Assembly: GCF_003985145.1 (NCBI RefSeq)
Contig: NZ_ML133523.1
Coordinates: 124,001-188,000, forward strand
DNA length: 64,000 nt
Reading direction: 5' to 3'
Origin: Rhizobium anhuiense
Lineage (GTDB): Bacteria; Pseudomonadota; Alphaproteobacteria; Rhizobiales; Rhizobiaceae
Made by a program: the position numbers and the translations under genes. Shown here one piece after another: positions 25,173 through 34,397 of this stretch (position 1 is the stretch's first letter; each line of letters begins with the position of its first letter). The notes below the pieces were generated by a model, which worked only from the letters and a program-made list of their open reading frames with translations, had not been told where the DNA came from and ran no database searches.

Positions 25173-26180
25173 TCATCCGGCCAAGGCGGAGGTGACACTG
25201 ATATCGCCGACATGGATGCCGTTCCAATTGCGCATCGGCAATGCGGCATGGGCCATCAGGCCCGCATGCACCTCGCTCTCCGTCTCGAAGAAGCGGGCGA
25301 GCGTCGCCGCCACCATGGCTTCGGCAGCACGGGTCGTGCCGTCCTCGCATTTGAGCGCAATCGCGATGCCCTTTTCCGGGATCGCGGCGCAGAAGACACC
25401 CTCGGCACCGGTTTTGACGAAGATGCGGCCGGGGGCGATCTGCATCAGCTCCGTGCAGGCGCGGCCGGAGCCGGCGACATAGAAGGGCTCGGCCATGCAG
25501 GCTTCGATCAGCCGGCGGGATGCCCTGGCGCGCAAGGGCTCCAGGCCGCCGCCGGTCGCCATTTTGGCAAAGCCGTGGGCCAGGCTGCGCAGCGGCACGG
25601 CATAGGTCGGAATGGAGCAGCCATCGGTGCCGCAGCTTTCCGCTCCGAGCACGGCGCCGGTCAGGCTTTCCATCGCCGCGCGGATCTCGACCTGCAGCGG
25701 GTGCTGGTAACCGACATAGCCCTTCGGATCGATATTCTGATGGCAGCAGGCGCAGATAAAGCCCGCATGTTTTCCCGAGCAATTGTTGTGCAGCGCGGTC
25801 GGCGCATCGAGCGTGCGGGCCTGATGGATCAGGACCTTCTGACTCATCGACCAATGGGCGCCGCATTCCAGCGCCTCGGCATCGCGACCGGCCCGCAACA
25901 GCATCGAAGCGGCCAGCGCCACATGCGCGTCCTCGCCATTATGCGAGGCGCAGGCCAGCGCCAATTCCTTGTCGCCGAAGCCATAGGCATCGGCAGCACC
26001 ACTCTCGACCAGCGGCAGCGCCTGCATCGCCTTGCAGGACGAGCGCGGGAAGATGGCGGCCTCGATATCGCCCAGCGAAAGGACAAGCTTGCCGTCACCA
26101 TCAACGACCGCCACCGCGCCGCGATGGCGGCTTTCGACGAGCAGGCCGCGGGTGACTTCGACAGTGACGGGATTGGACAT
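25173..26180 (-). CDS. Rhizobium-type L-asparaginase (class 3, ReAIV/ReAV-like)
   Basis: A 335-residue asparaginase of the Rhizobium etli type, not related to the E. coli enzymes. The known active-site residues of ReAV have counterparts one position lower: S47 and K50 in PRSSCK, S79 in CASH, C134 and K137 in NNCSGKH, and C188 in GTDGC; the Cys-Lys-Cys set binds zinc. It hydrolyses L-asparagine to aspartate and ammonia. Start 26180 (MSNPVTVEVTRGLLVESRHRG). The gene stands alone between unrelated genes, with no asparagine transporter adjacent. Confidence 0.9.
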   Translation of the reverse strand: MSNPVTVEVTRGLLVESRHRGAVAVVDGDGKLVLSLGDIEAAIFPRSSCKAMQALPLVESGAADAYGFGDKELALACASHNGEDAHVALAASMLLRAGRDAEALECGAHWSMSQKVLIHQARTLDAPTALHNNCSGKHAGFICACCHQNIDPKGYVGYQHPLQVEIRAAMESLTGAVLGAESCGTDGCSIPTYAVPLRSLAHGFAKMATGGGLEPLRARASRRLIEACMAEPFYVAGSGRACTELMQIAPGRIFVKTGAEGVFCAAIPEKGIAIALKCEDGTTRAAEAMVAATLARFFETESEVHAGLMAHAALPMRNWNGIHVGDISVTSALAG

Positions 26181-26332
26181 GAGCTTTTATCCGGATGCTG
26201 GCGGGGTTGCGCAGTCCATAACGCGTCACGCGGCGAAAGCCAACGGGGTTGACGTTTTGCCCGGGTTTAGATGGCTAGGCGGGTGCCTGCTGATAGTGCC
26301 GGCTCTATATGTGGCTGGACGTCACCGCACCC

Positions 26333-26422
26333 TCCGTCATCCTCGGGCTTGACCCGAGGATCTACGCTGGCCTCGACCGGTAGCGGGCATGGATCCTCGG
26401 CTCAAGGCCGAGGATGACGGAG
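26333..26422. repeat. Large inverted repeat in a 498-bp gap (26181-26678)
   Basis: Arms CTCCGTCATCCTCGG (26333-26347) and CCGAGGATGACGGAG (26408-26422) are perfect 15-bp complements, with a smaller CCTCGGG...CCCGAGG hairpin inside the left half. The TCATCCTCGGGCTTGACC core is a common alphaproteobacterial extragenic palindrome. No gene is seen in the gap. Confidence 0.7.
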
Positions 26423-26678
26423 AGTGGGGTAAGCTTTGTGGCCAGTACAGCAACGATAGAGGGAATCGGAGCGGAAGTGCGCCCCTCCCAGGCATCGAGT
26501 TTGGACGCCTCGAGACATCTGGTCGCGAAATTCTGAGGTAGGCGTTCAGCCCTGTTGCGGGCTTGGACGCGATCACATCGTGCGGACATCCATCACAAAA
26601 ATTGACGGAGATGATCGAAAACTATCGTTTCTCTGATATCTCAGATGCAGCTAAGAGTGGTGCATCAGGAACCGCGCC

Positions 26679-27889
26679 ATGCCCTCGACTTTTTCATTGA
26701 TCCTTCGCGACAACAGGATCCGCGTCCCGACCATGACGCTCGTCGCGCTCGCCTTCACCTATGCCTCGACCGTGCCCTACCAGTCGATCATCGGGATCAA
26801 TGAACTGGGCTTGAGCAACGGCGCCTATTCGGCGCTGGTGTTCTTCTCGGCGATCGTCAACGTCACGACGAGCCTGACGCTCGGCATCTGGTCGGACAGG
26901 CTGAAAGAGCGGCGGCCGCTGGTGCTGGGGCTTTCCGTCGCCGGCATGCTGGGCTTCGGGTCGATCGCGATCGTCCACAGTCCCGCAGTCTTCATCTTCT
27001 CCACGCTGCTGCTGGTGCCGATGAGCAACTCCACCTATTCGCTGCTGTTTGCCAGCCTGCGCGCCAGGACCAACCAGATGGAGCGCGGCCAGGGTGCGGC
27101 GATCACCGCGACGGTGCGGGCACTCTATTCCGGCTCATGGGCGCTGGCGCCGGGGATGATCGGCCTTGCTCTCGTCAGTTCGCCGTCGATGACGCCGGCC
27201 TATGGGATCGCGGCGCTGGCAAGCTGCACCTGCTTCTGCCTGTACTTCTTCTTCGCGCCCGGAAATGGCGCCGCCGGCCCTGCCCCCGATCATGTCGGCT
27301 TCCTTGCGTCGCTGAAGCGGATCTTTGAGCCTTATGTGCTGTCGCGGGTCATCGTCATGTCGATGCTGTTCGGGCTGCAGCGGCTGAACGGCATGCTCTC
27401 GCCGCTGATCATCACCCATGCGGCCGGCGGCACCGTAGTCGATGTCGGCTTCATGGCCGGGCTGACGGCCTTTCTCGAAATGCCGTTCATGGTGATGTGG
27501 GGCTTGGCGCAGCGCCGCTTCCGGACTGTGCATGTGCTCGCCTCGGCGCGCTGATCTACTGCGTCTATCTCTCGCTGCTCGGCTTTGCGTCCGCGCGCTG
27601 GCACATCTATGCGCTGCTGCTGGTCAATGCCTGCGGGGTGGCAGCGATCCTCAGCGTGCCAATCACCTATCTGCAGGACCTGATCGCCGATCGGCCGGGG
27701 CTCGGAAGCTCGCTGATCTCGCTGAACACCTTCATCGGGGTTGGCATCAGCGCCGGCCTCTTCGCCTTCGGCACCGCGATCACCGATTATTCCGGCACCG
27801 CTTTCGTCGGTGCGGTCGCGGGTCTGGCGTCGATCGGAGCCCTGCTCTATCTCGAAAGCAGCAAGCGTCAGGCGCGGCAGCCGGCATGA
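26679..27889 (+). pseudogene. MFS transporter, Set-type sugar efflux family, interrupted by a frameshift
   Basis: One MFS protein of about 400 residues is split over two frames. The first part (26679-27554) gives transmembrane segments 1 to about 8, ending in GLAQRRFRTVHVLASAR; the second (frame of 27497-27889) resumes with LGALIYCVYLSLLGFAS and continues to the end. The join lies near 27535-27550, where one missing base in GCCTCGGC would restore the frame. Motifs such as LGIWSDRLKERRPLVLG place it near the sugar-efflux (SetA/B-like) group. It may be a true mutation or a sequencing error. Confidence 0.75.
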
Positions 27890-27914
27890 AGTGCGACGTT
27901 CCGAACAATCCGCC

Positions 27915-28538
27915 TCAACGCGGCGTGATGCGATAGGCGCAGCGGCGGGCGCCGAGGAGGATGTGTTCGCTGCGCTCGACATCGGCGCCAAGGACGGTGC
28001 GGAAGGTTTCGAGTTCGGAGCGGCAGAAGCCGGCGCAGGCGGTGGCGGCGGCGCAGATCGGGCAATGGTTTTCGACCAGTATGTAGGCGCCGTCCGCCTC
28101 CTGCCAATGATCGGCCATATAGCCTTCGCGGGTGCGGATGCCGGCAAGCCCCTCGACGCGGGCAGCAAGGTCGCCGGCAGTCTCCAGCTCTTTCCGATAG
28201 CGCTGCAGCGTCTCGGCCTCGCGGGCGGAGATGACGGTATCGAGGGCTGCGGGTCCGAGCTGTTCGACCAGCGTGCCGAGCAGGTTTGCCGTCAATTCGG
28301 CGTGACCATCGGGAAACTGGCGATTGGCGCTCGCTGTGAGCTGCCAGAGCTGGCGCGGCCGGCCCCTGCCGGTGGCGGCTGTTGTGACCGGTTCCACCAG
28401 CCCCTCCTCCGCCATCTTCGAAAGCTGCTGGCGAGCGGCCTCGCCTGAGATGCCGAGCGCATCGCCGATCGCCGCGGCGAGCTGCGGGCCGTCGGTCTTG
28501 ATCAGGATCAGAATGCGGTTGGCAGGGGACTGGCGCAT
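27915..28538 (-). CDS. HTH regulator with a C-terminal cysteine cluster (SufR-like)
   Basis: A 207-residue protein. The N-terminal winged HTH (SPANRILILIKTDG, LGISGEAARQQLSKM, EPVTTAATGRGRPRQLWQL) is like DeoR/ArsR-type and SufR-like repressors. Near the C-terminus four cysteines are packed as C-x2-C-x5-C-x3-C (HCPICAAATACAGFC), suggesting metal or Fe-S binding. ATG at 28538 is chosen; an in-frame ATG at 28577 (MPSQIKQDL) is an alternative, and both follow a TTGGAAAA element. Divergent from an MFS exporter with a perfect operator between, so it likely represses that gene. Confidence 0.78.
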   Translation of the reverse strand: MRQSPANRILILIKTDGPQLAAAIGDALGISGEAARQQLSKMAEEGLVEPVTTAATGRGRPRQLWQLTASANRQFPDGHAELTANLLGTLVEQLGPAALDTVISAREAETLQRYRKELETAGDLAARVEGLAGIRTREGYMADHWQEADGAYILVENHCPICAAATACAGFCRSELETFRTVLGADVERSEHILLGARRCAYRITPR

Positions 28539-28580
28539 ATTTTTCCAAGTCAAGTCTTGTTTAATTTGAGACGGCATGCA

Positions 28581-28606
28581 ATTTTCCAATTTATAACTTG
28601 GAAAAT
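28581..28606. promoter_or_regulatory. Operator ATTTTCCAA-N8-TTGGAAAAT between regulator and exporter
   Basis: Perfect 9-bp inverted repeat with an 8-bp spacer (28581-28589 and 28598-28606). A third half site, TTTTCCAA, is at 28541-28548, so the region has three copies. Likely bound by the adjacent HTH/Cys regulator. Confidence 0.75.
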
Positions 28607-28641
28607 AATCCTTCGCCAGTCAAAATCTCGGGGATTCTCCC

Positions 28642-30069
28642 ATGTCGAATATCGACCAGACCGCAGCTCTCTCGAATCCTAGCTCCGTCTTTCGCCTGTT
28701 CCTGCCAGAGCACCTGCCGGCAACGCTGATGCTGGCCGGCGGCGTGATGCTTTACGCCGTCGAGAGTTACATCATGGCGACGATCGCGCCTTCGATCGTG
28801 CGCGATATCGGCGGGCTCGCGCTGTTTTCCTGGGTCACCAGCCTGTTCGTGGCGGCTGCCGTGCTCGGCTCGATCTTCGTCGCCATGCGGCCGCGAGGGA
28901 TCGGGCTTCGCTCCGTCTATGTGATCGCAGCACTGGTCTTCGGCGTCGGCAGCCTGATTGCCGCAGCCGCCCCCTCGATGCCGGTGGTGCTGGCCGGACG
29001 CGCCGTCCAGGGTCTGGGAACCGGGGCACTGGCCGCGCTCGGCTATGCCTTCATCCGCTTCGTCTATCCCGAGCCGCTCTGGCCGAAGGCCTCGACGCTC
29101 TATGCGGCGATCTGGGGTGTGGCGACCGTCATCGGACCGACGCTCGGCGGTTTCTTTTCGTCCGGCAGCCACTGGCGCTACGCCTTCATCGTGCTTGTGC
29201 CGCTCGGCCTGCTGATGGCGGCGCTGGCGCCGCGGCTGTTGCCCGAAGTCGAGGACGATCGCGAGCAGGCGAAAACGCCGGCTGCGCAGATCGGGCTGCT
29301 GCTGGCGGCCGTGCTGATGGTCAGCGCCGCCGGCGCGATCGAGACGACGGGCGCAAAAGCGACGCTGATTGCCGCCGCGGTCGCCGCCGTCGCCGGCATG
29401 TTTCTCATCGAGAGGCGAAGCGCGAGCCGGTTGCTGCCCTCCGGCGCCGTCAGCCTGTCCCGGCCGATTGCACGGGTCTATCTGACGATGTTCGCCCTGA
29501 CGGTCGTGCTGGTCAGCGACGTCTTCATTCCCTATTTCCTGCAGACGCTGCATGGGGTGACGCCACTCCTATCGGGTTATCTGGTGGCGCTGGTCGCCCT
29601 CGGCTGGACATTCGCGGCCTTCCTCAGCGGCTCGCTGACCGGCGGCCGAGCCTATGCGGCGATCGTCATCGGCGCTCTCATCGAGGCGGCGGCGACCGCG
29701 TTGCTCGCCGTCTTCCTCGGCAGCGACAATCCGGAAGGGCACCTGCTCCTCATCGTGCCGGCGGCAATCGGCATGTTCATGATGGGCTTCGGCATCGGTC
29801 TCGGCTGGGCGCATCTCGTCGCCATGGTCCTGAGGCTCGTTGCCGACAATGAGCAGGACAAGGCCTCTTCGGCGATCCCGACGATGAGTTCGCTCGGCGG
29901 GGCTTTCGGCGCGGCCTTCTCAGGGGTCATTGCCAATGGCGCCGGCCTCGTCGATCCGGGCGGTATTGCCGGCAGCATCTCGGCGGCCCACTGGCTCTAT
30001 CTGCTGATGGCGCTGCCCGGCATCGTCGCGATTGCGGCGGCGATGACGCTGAGAGACCGCCGGAATTGA
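28642..30069 (+). CDS. MFS drug/metabolite exporter (DHA-type)
   Basis: A 475-residue MFS protein with about 14 hydrophobic segments. The conserved antiporter motif appears as AGRAVQGLGTGALAALGYAFIRF, with GVATVIGPTLGGFFSSGSHWRYAFIV typical of the DHA2-like exporters. It probably extrudes a toxic compound or metabolite using the proton gradient. Divergent from the Cys-rich regulator and under its operator. A good terminator follows 3 bp after the stop. Confidence 0.85.
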   Translation: MSNIDQTAALSNPSSVFRLFLPEHLPATLMLAGGVMLYAVESYIMATIAPSIVRDIGGLALFSWVTSLFVAAAVLGSIFVAMRPRGIGLRSVYVIAALVFGVGSLIAAAAPSMPVVLAGRAVQGLGTGALAALGYAFIRFVYPEPLWPKASTLYAAIWGVATVIGPTLGGFFSSGSHWRYAFIVLVPLGLLMAALAPRLLPEVEDDREQAKTPAAQIGLLLAAVLMVSAAGAIETTGAKATLIAAAVAAVAGMFLIERRSASRLLPSGAVSLSRPIARVYLTMFALTVVLVSDVFIPYFLQTLHGVTPLLSGYLVALVALGWTFAAFLSGSLTGGRAYAAIVIGALIEAAATALLAVFLGSDNPEGHLLLIVPAAIGMFMMGFGIGLGWAHLVAMVLRLVADNEQDKASSAIPTMSSLGGAFGAAFSGVIANGAGLVDPGGIAGSISAAHWLYLLMALPGIVAIAAAMTLRDRRN

Positions 30070-30072
30070 AAG

Positions 30073-30100
30073 AGGCGCCTCGGGTTCGGGGCGCCTTTTC
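30073..30100 (+). terminator. Rho-independent terminator of the MFS gene
   Basis: AGGCGCC (30073-30079) pairs with GGCGCCT (30090-30096) across a 10-nt loop, followed by TTTTC. It starts 4 bp after the stop codon. Confidence 0.8.
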
Positions 30101-30125
30101 ACAATTGAACGCTGTGCCTTGTCCA

Positions 30126-31163
<1,038 letters not shown>

Positions 31164-31217
31164 TCAGCCCCGGAGGCTTGGGAAGGCTGGAAGTGGCAAG
31201 GGCGTCAATTCGCCTCG

Positions 31218-31276
31218 GCCACTGCATCAGTGCTACAGCGTCCTTTGCGCGTCTAGAAAGACGCGCGGCGCTGTAG
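31218..31276. repeat. Palindromic repeat overlapping the 3' end of the EAL-CBS-GGDEF gene
   Basis: Arms CTACAGCG (31233-31240) and CGCTGTAG (31269-31276), with GCGCGTCT/AGACGCGC inside. It is the second copy of the palindrome at 14795-14841. The element covers the stop codon at 31253-31255 and the last codons of the minus-strand gene. Confidence 0.75.
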
Positions 31277-33091
31277 GAGGTGGAAGACGAGCCCTTCCTC
31301 GCTTTCCTTGGCGGCCGACTTGATGATGGCGATCTCGGCGCTGACGCGGTTGATATCGTCGATGACGAGGCCTTCCGGCAGTTCGATAACGCCGATCGAG
31401 CAGCGCATCAGCGGAAACAGGGCTTCGGCGCCGGTGCGGTCGTGACCGAGGATGCGGCCGGCGGCCCGGTCCTCGTCGGAATAGAGATCGCGCACATCGT
31501 CGTGGAAATCGCTGATCAGCCGGTCGAGGATCTCCTTCAACTCCTCCTCGGTCCAGCCGACGACGCCGATAAAGAAATCGTCGCCGCCGACATGGCCGAG
31601 GAAATGGCGCTCGGCGAAGAAATAGCGGCGCATCAGCGCGGCAAACAGCGAGATCGCGTGGTCGCCGAGATGGAAGCCGTAGGCATCGTTGAACGGCTTG
31701 AAATTGTCGAAGTCGCAATAGCAGAAGTGGCGGACCTCATCGCCGTCGCGGCCGGACTGGCGCATGAAATCGCGGATGGCGCGATTGCCCGGCAGGCCGG
31801 TCAGCGGGTTCTGGTCCTGGGCGGTCTTCAACTGCTTCTCGTTGATGACCTTGATCAGCGAGGCGGCGGAGACGACGCCGGCATAACGCATATTGTCGGT
31901 CAGGATCAGGCAGTTGCTGCCCTCCATATTGGCGAAGATCGCCATCAGCTGCTCGGCATCGCTATCGAGGCCGACGATCGGCGCCATCTCGACGAAATGC
32001 GAGATGGAGCGCTCATACATCTTGTTCTTCAGGAGATCGCGGCCGAAGGGCTGGTAGATATATTCCTTGAGGTGATGCTCGTGGATGATGCCGCGCGGCT
32101 CGTCATTGGCATTCAGAACCGGAAAGAAGGCCTGGCGCGGATTGCGGCGGAAGAGTTCGAAGACGCTGTCAATGCTGTCGTTCTCATAAACCGTCGGCAA
32201 CAGTTCGATCTGCTTGCGGATGAGGATTTCGTCGAGCGATTGGCTGCCCCGCTTGCTCTTGCCGAGCTCCTGCAGATGCGGGAATGACGGCGTCAGCTCC
32301 GATATATGCGTCGTCGGGCGGGAGATGAACCAGCCCTGGACGAGGTCGACGCCGTATTCGCGGCAGGCGATGAATTCGGCCTCGGTCTCGATCCCTTCGG
32401 CGATGACACGGGTACCGAGCACATGGGCGATGTTGACGATGCTCTTCAACAGATGGCGCTTGCGCGGGCTGCGGTCGATCTCGGCGACGAAATGTCGATC
32501 GATCTTCAGGTAATCGACGGCATAGTCGCAGAGCAGCTTCATCTCGCCGTGACCGACGCCGAAATCGTCGATCGCCAGCTTGAAACCGGCCTTGCGCAGC
32601 CTGGACACCAGGGCGGAAAATTCCGGCACGCTGGTATTGTCGAAACGTTCGGAGAATTCGAAGCAGACTGAGGATGGCGGAATATTGGCCTTGCGCAGAT
32701 GCTGCAGCAGGTTCTCGACCAGGCGTTCGCCATGCGGGATCAACCGGACGTCGAGATTAAGGAACAGCGTGGAGGTCGCAAAATTCGACAGCGTGGCGAA
32801 TTTGGCGAGCGCCCGGCTGGCGAGCATCTGTTCGAGCTGCAGCAGTTGGCCGAGCTGATGGGCCTCGTCGAGGAGTTCGACCGGCGTGTCGTAGCCGATG
32901 CGTTCCTGGCCTCGCATCAGGGATTCATAACCGAAGACCGTGCCGGTGCCGGCCTCGACGATCGGCTGGAAGGCGTTCTCGACCACGAGCTTGGCAAGCG
33001 TGATGATTTGATCGCTGGCGTAGCGGCGCAGAACACCCGGCTCGAGGGTAGCAACCAAAGACATGTCGGTCTTCACGTGGCCGGTCTTCAT
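31253..33091 (-). CDS. EAL-CBS-GGDEF protein with degenerate catalytic motifs
   Basis: A 612-residue protein. EAL-type domain about 30-275: the signature is YESLMRG instead of EAL-R, while CFEFSER, AIDDFGVGHGEMKLL and AEGIETEAEF keep the acidic metal set, so phosphodiesterase activity is uncertain. CBS pair about 300-430 (LPTVYENDSIDSVFELF, GLDSDAEQLMAIFANMEGSNCLILTDN). GGDEF-type domain about 440-605 has GGDDF and no RxxD I-site, so it is probably weak or a nucleotide sensor. The last eight codons (LLQRRASF) come from a palindromic repeat. Start 33091 is chosen because the frame opens there; 33064 is possible. Confidence 0.88.
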   Translation of the reverse strand: MKTGHVKTDMSLVATLEPGVLRRYASDQIITLAKLVVENAFQPIVEAGTGTVFGYESLMRGQERIGYDTPVELLDEAHQLGQLLQLEQMLASRALAKFATLSNFATSTLFLNLDVRLIPHGERLVENLLQHLRKANIPPSSVCFEFSERFDNTSVPEFSALVSRLRKAGFKLAIDDFGVGHGEMKLLCDYAVDYLKIDRHFVAEIDRSPRKRHLLKSIVNIAHVLGTRVIAEGIETEAEFIACREYGVDLVQGWFISRPTTHISELTPSFPHLQELGKSKRGSQSLDEILIRKQIELLPTVYENDSIDSVFELFRRNPRQAFFPVLNANDEPRGIIHEHHLKEYIYQPFGRDLLKNKMYERSISHFVEMAPIVGLDSDAEQLMAIFANMEGSNCLILTDNMRYAGVVSAASLIKVINEKQLKTAQDQNPLTGLPGNRAIRDFMRQSGRDGDEVRHFCYCDFDNFKPFNDAYGFHLGDHAISLFAALMRRYFFAERHFLGHVGGDDFFIGVVGWTEEELKEILDRLISDFHDDVRDLYSDEDRAAGRILGHDRTGAEALFPLMRCSIGVIELPEGLVIDDINRVSAEIAIIKSAAKESEEGLVFHLLQRRASF

Positions 33092-33248
33092 TGTGGCGGA
33101 TCTCCACTGTGACTTGTTCTTTTCGTCCGGAACATGCCGCAGAAGGATCAACGAACTCTTTCGCCAGTGTGAAGGTTTTATGAAACGCGCAGAGACTCGC
33201 CGCGCGTTCCGCGTTTATTCAATTTTTCAAATGCAATCAAATGCTTGC

Positions 33249-33491
33249 TCAGGCGGAACGACGGCGCTCCGCCTCGTGATCGGCGAACATGTCGGCGACG
33301 CATCTGCCGCCGGATGGAGCGCCCTCATCGTCGAGGACATCGTCGCGGAATTCGTTGAGCTTGCGGGCGGTATCCCACAGGCGCAGCGCTTCGCGGACGA
33401 CCTCGCTGCTCGAGGCATAGCCGCCATTGTCGACGGCGGCGCGGATACCCGCTGCCTGTTGCGGAGAGATGGATACGGTGACCATCGGCAT
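33249..33491 (-). CDS. ParD-type antitoxin without a visible toxin partner
   Basis: An 80-residue ribbon-helix-helix protein: MVTVSISPQQAAGIRAAVDNGGYASSSEVVREALRLWD is the classic ParD/CopG N-terminus, and the Asp/Glu-rich tail would bind a ParE toxin. GGGAGGAAGTT precedes the ATG. On the minus strand 33092-33248 holds no parE-like gene; downstream is the EAL-CBS-GGDEF gene. So it is an orphan antitoxin or a solitary regulator. Confidence 0.82.
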   Translation of the reverse strand: MPMVTVSISPQQAAGIRAAVDNGGYASSSEVVREALRLWDTARKLNEFRDDVLDDEGAPSGGRCVADMFADHEAERRRSA

Positions 33492-33660
33492 GAACTTCCT
33501 CCCTTTTCTGATCAGGCAGAACCCTGCCTCTGGGGGACGCATGACCATTTTCAGCATTCTCGGCAATACCAGCCGGTGCCTTGGTGCATTCGCACGTAGC
33601 CGGTCCTCTGTCTTTGGACCGGCATTAACCCTTAAAGTCTAATCCCCTGTCATCCCCTTG

Positions 33661-34257
33661 TCAAAAAGAACGGTCGGAAAGCGACGCCGGAGCATCACTT
33701 TCCACAGCCCCACTGCGGATGCCGAGGCCGAAGGCAATCATCGTCCAACCCTGGATAATGAGGTCGGCGGCCAGGAACAGGCCGAGGATCCAGAGACTGT
33801 TCACCGGCCAGCCAAGCGCAATGACGAAACCGGCAAGGGCGGTGATGACGCCGCTTGCGACGATCCAGCGCCAACCCTTGGTGGGCTTCATGCGCATGCC
33901 GACCCAGGTGCGGAAGACGCCGGCGATGACGAGGGTTAAAGAGAGAAACAGAGTCAGCGCCACCGAGGTGAGGATCGGATTGATGAAGGCGCAGATGCCG
34001 GCAAGCAGGTAGAGCAGGCCGCTCAGCACCCAGAACAGCGCGTGATCCCAGCCCCGCACCTGGAAGGCATGGACGAGATAGATCACGCCGCCGAACAGCA
34101 TGAGCATGCCGACATAGTAGACCGAGACGACGGTGGCGAGCATCAGATTGCCGAGCGCGATCAGACCGCAGACGAGCAACAGCACGCCGAGGCCGACGAA
34201 CCAGATCCATTTCGACTGCAGCGAAGATGTCGGTGTTCCCTCAAAGACATCGGCCAT
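33661..34257 (-). CDS. HdeD family membrane protein
   Basis: A 198-residue protein with about six membrane segments (for example FVGLGVLLLVCGLIALGNL, MLMLFGGVIYLVHAFQV, LLYLLAGICAFINP, VASGVITALAGFVIALG). The YVGMLMLFGG and FWVLSGLLYLLAGI blocks fit the HdeD/DUF308 acid-resistance family. GGAGGTGCATC precedes the ATG at 34257. Divergent from betI. Confidence 0.82.
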   Translation of the reverse strand: MADVFEGTPTSSLQSKWIWFVGLGVLLLVCGLIALGNLMLATVVSVYYVGMLMLFGGVIYLVHAFQVRGWDHALFWVLSGLLYLLAGICAFINPILTSVALTLFLSLTLVIAGVFRTWVGMRMKPTKGWRWIVASGVITALAGFVIALGWPVNSLWILGLFLAADLIIQGWTMIAFGLGIRSGAVESDAPASLSDRSF

Positions 34258-34340
34258 GATGCACCTCCTGAGATTTGGAATATGTTGCAGCAATTTTTCA
34301 CGGAAAGATCTGCGCCAGATCAAATCGAGAAAGATTTTTA

Positions 34341-34360
34341 TTGATTGATCAGTCAATCAA
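34341..34360. promoter_or_regulatory. Probable BetI operator
   Basis: TTGATTGA-TCAG-TCAATCAA, a perfect 8-bp inverted repeat with 4-bp spacer, lies 38 bp before the betI start. BetI is a TetR-type repressor that binds AT-rich palindromes next to its own gene; the site fits that pattern. Confidence 0.78.
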
Positions 34361-34397
34361 AAATAACCTGCTTCAAATTTTTACAGGAGCTGGCAGC

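Noticed and set aside
26337..26589. Minus-strand frames over the large inverted repeat
   Set aside because: The sequence is accounted for by the repeat; the predicted proteins are low in complexity.
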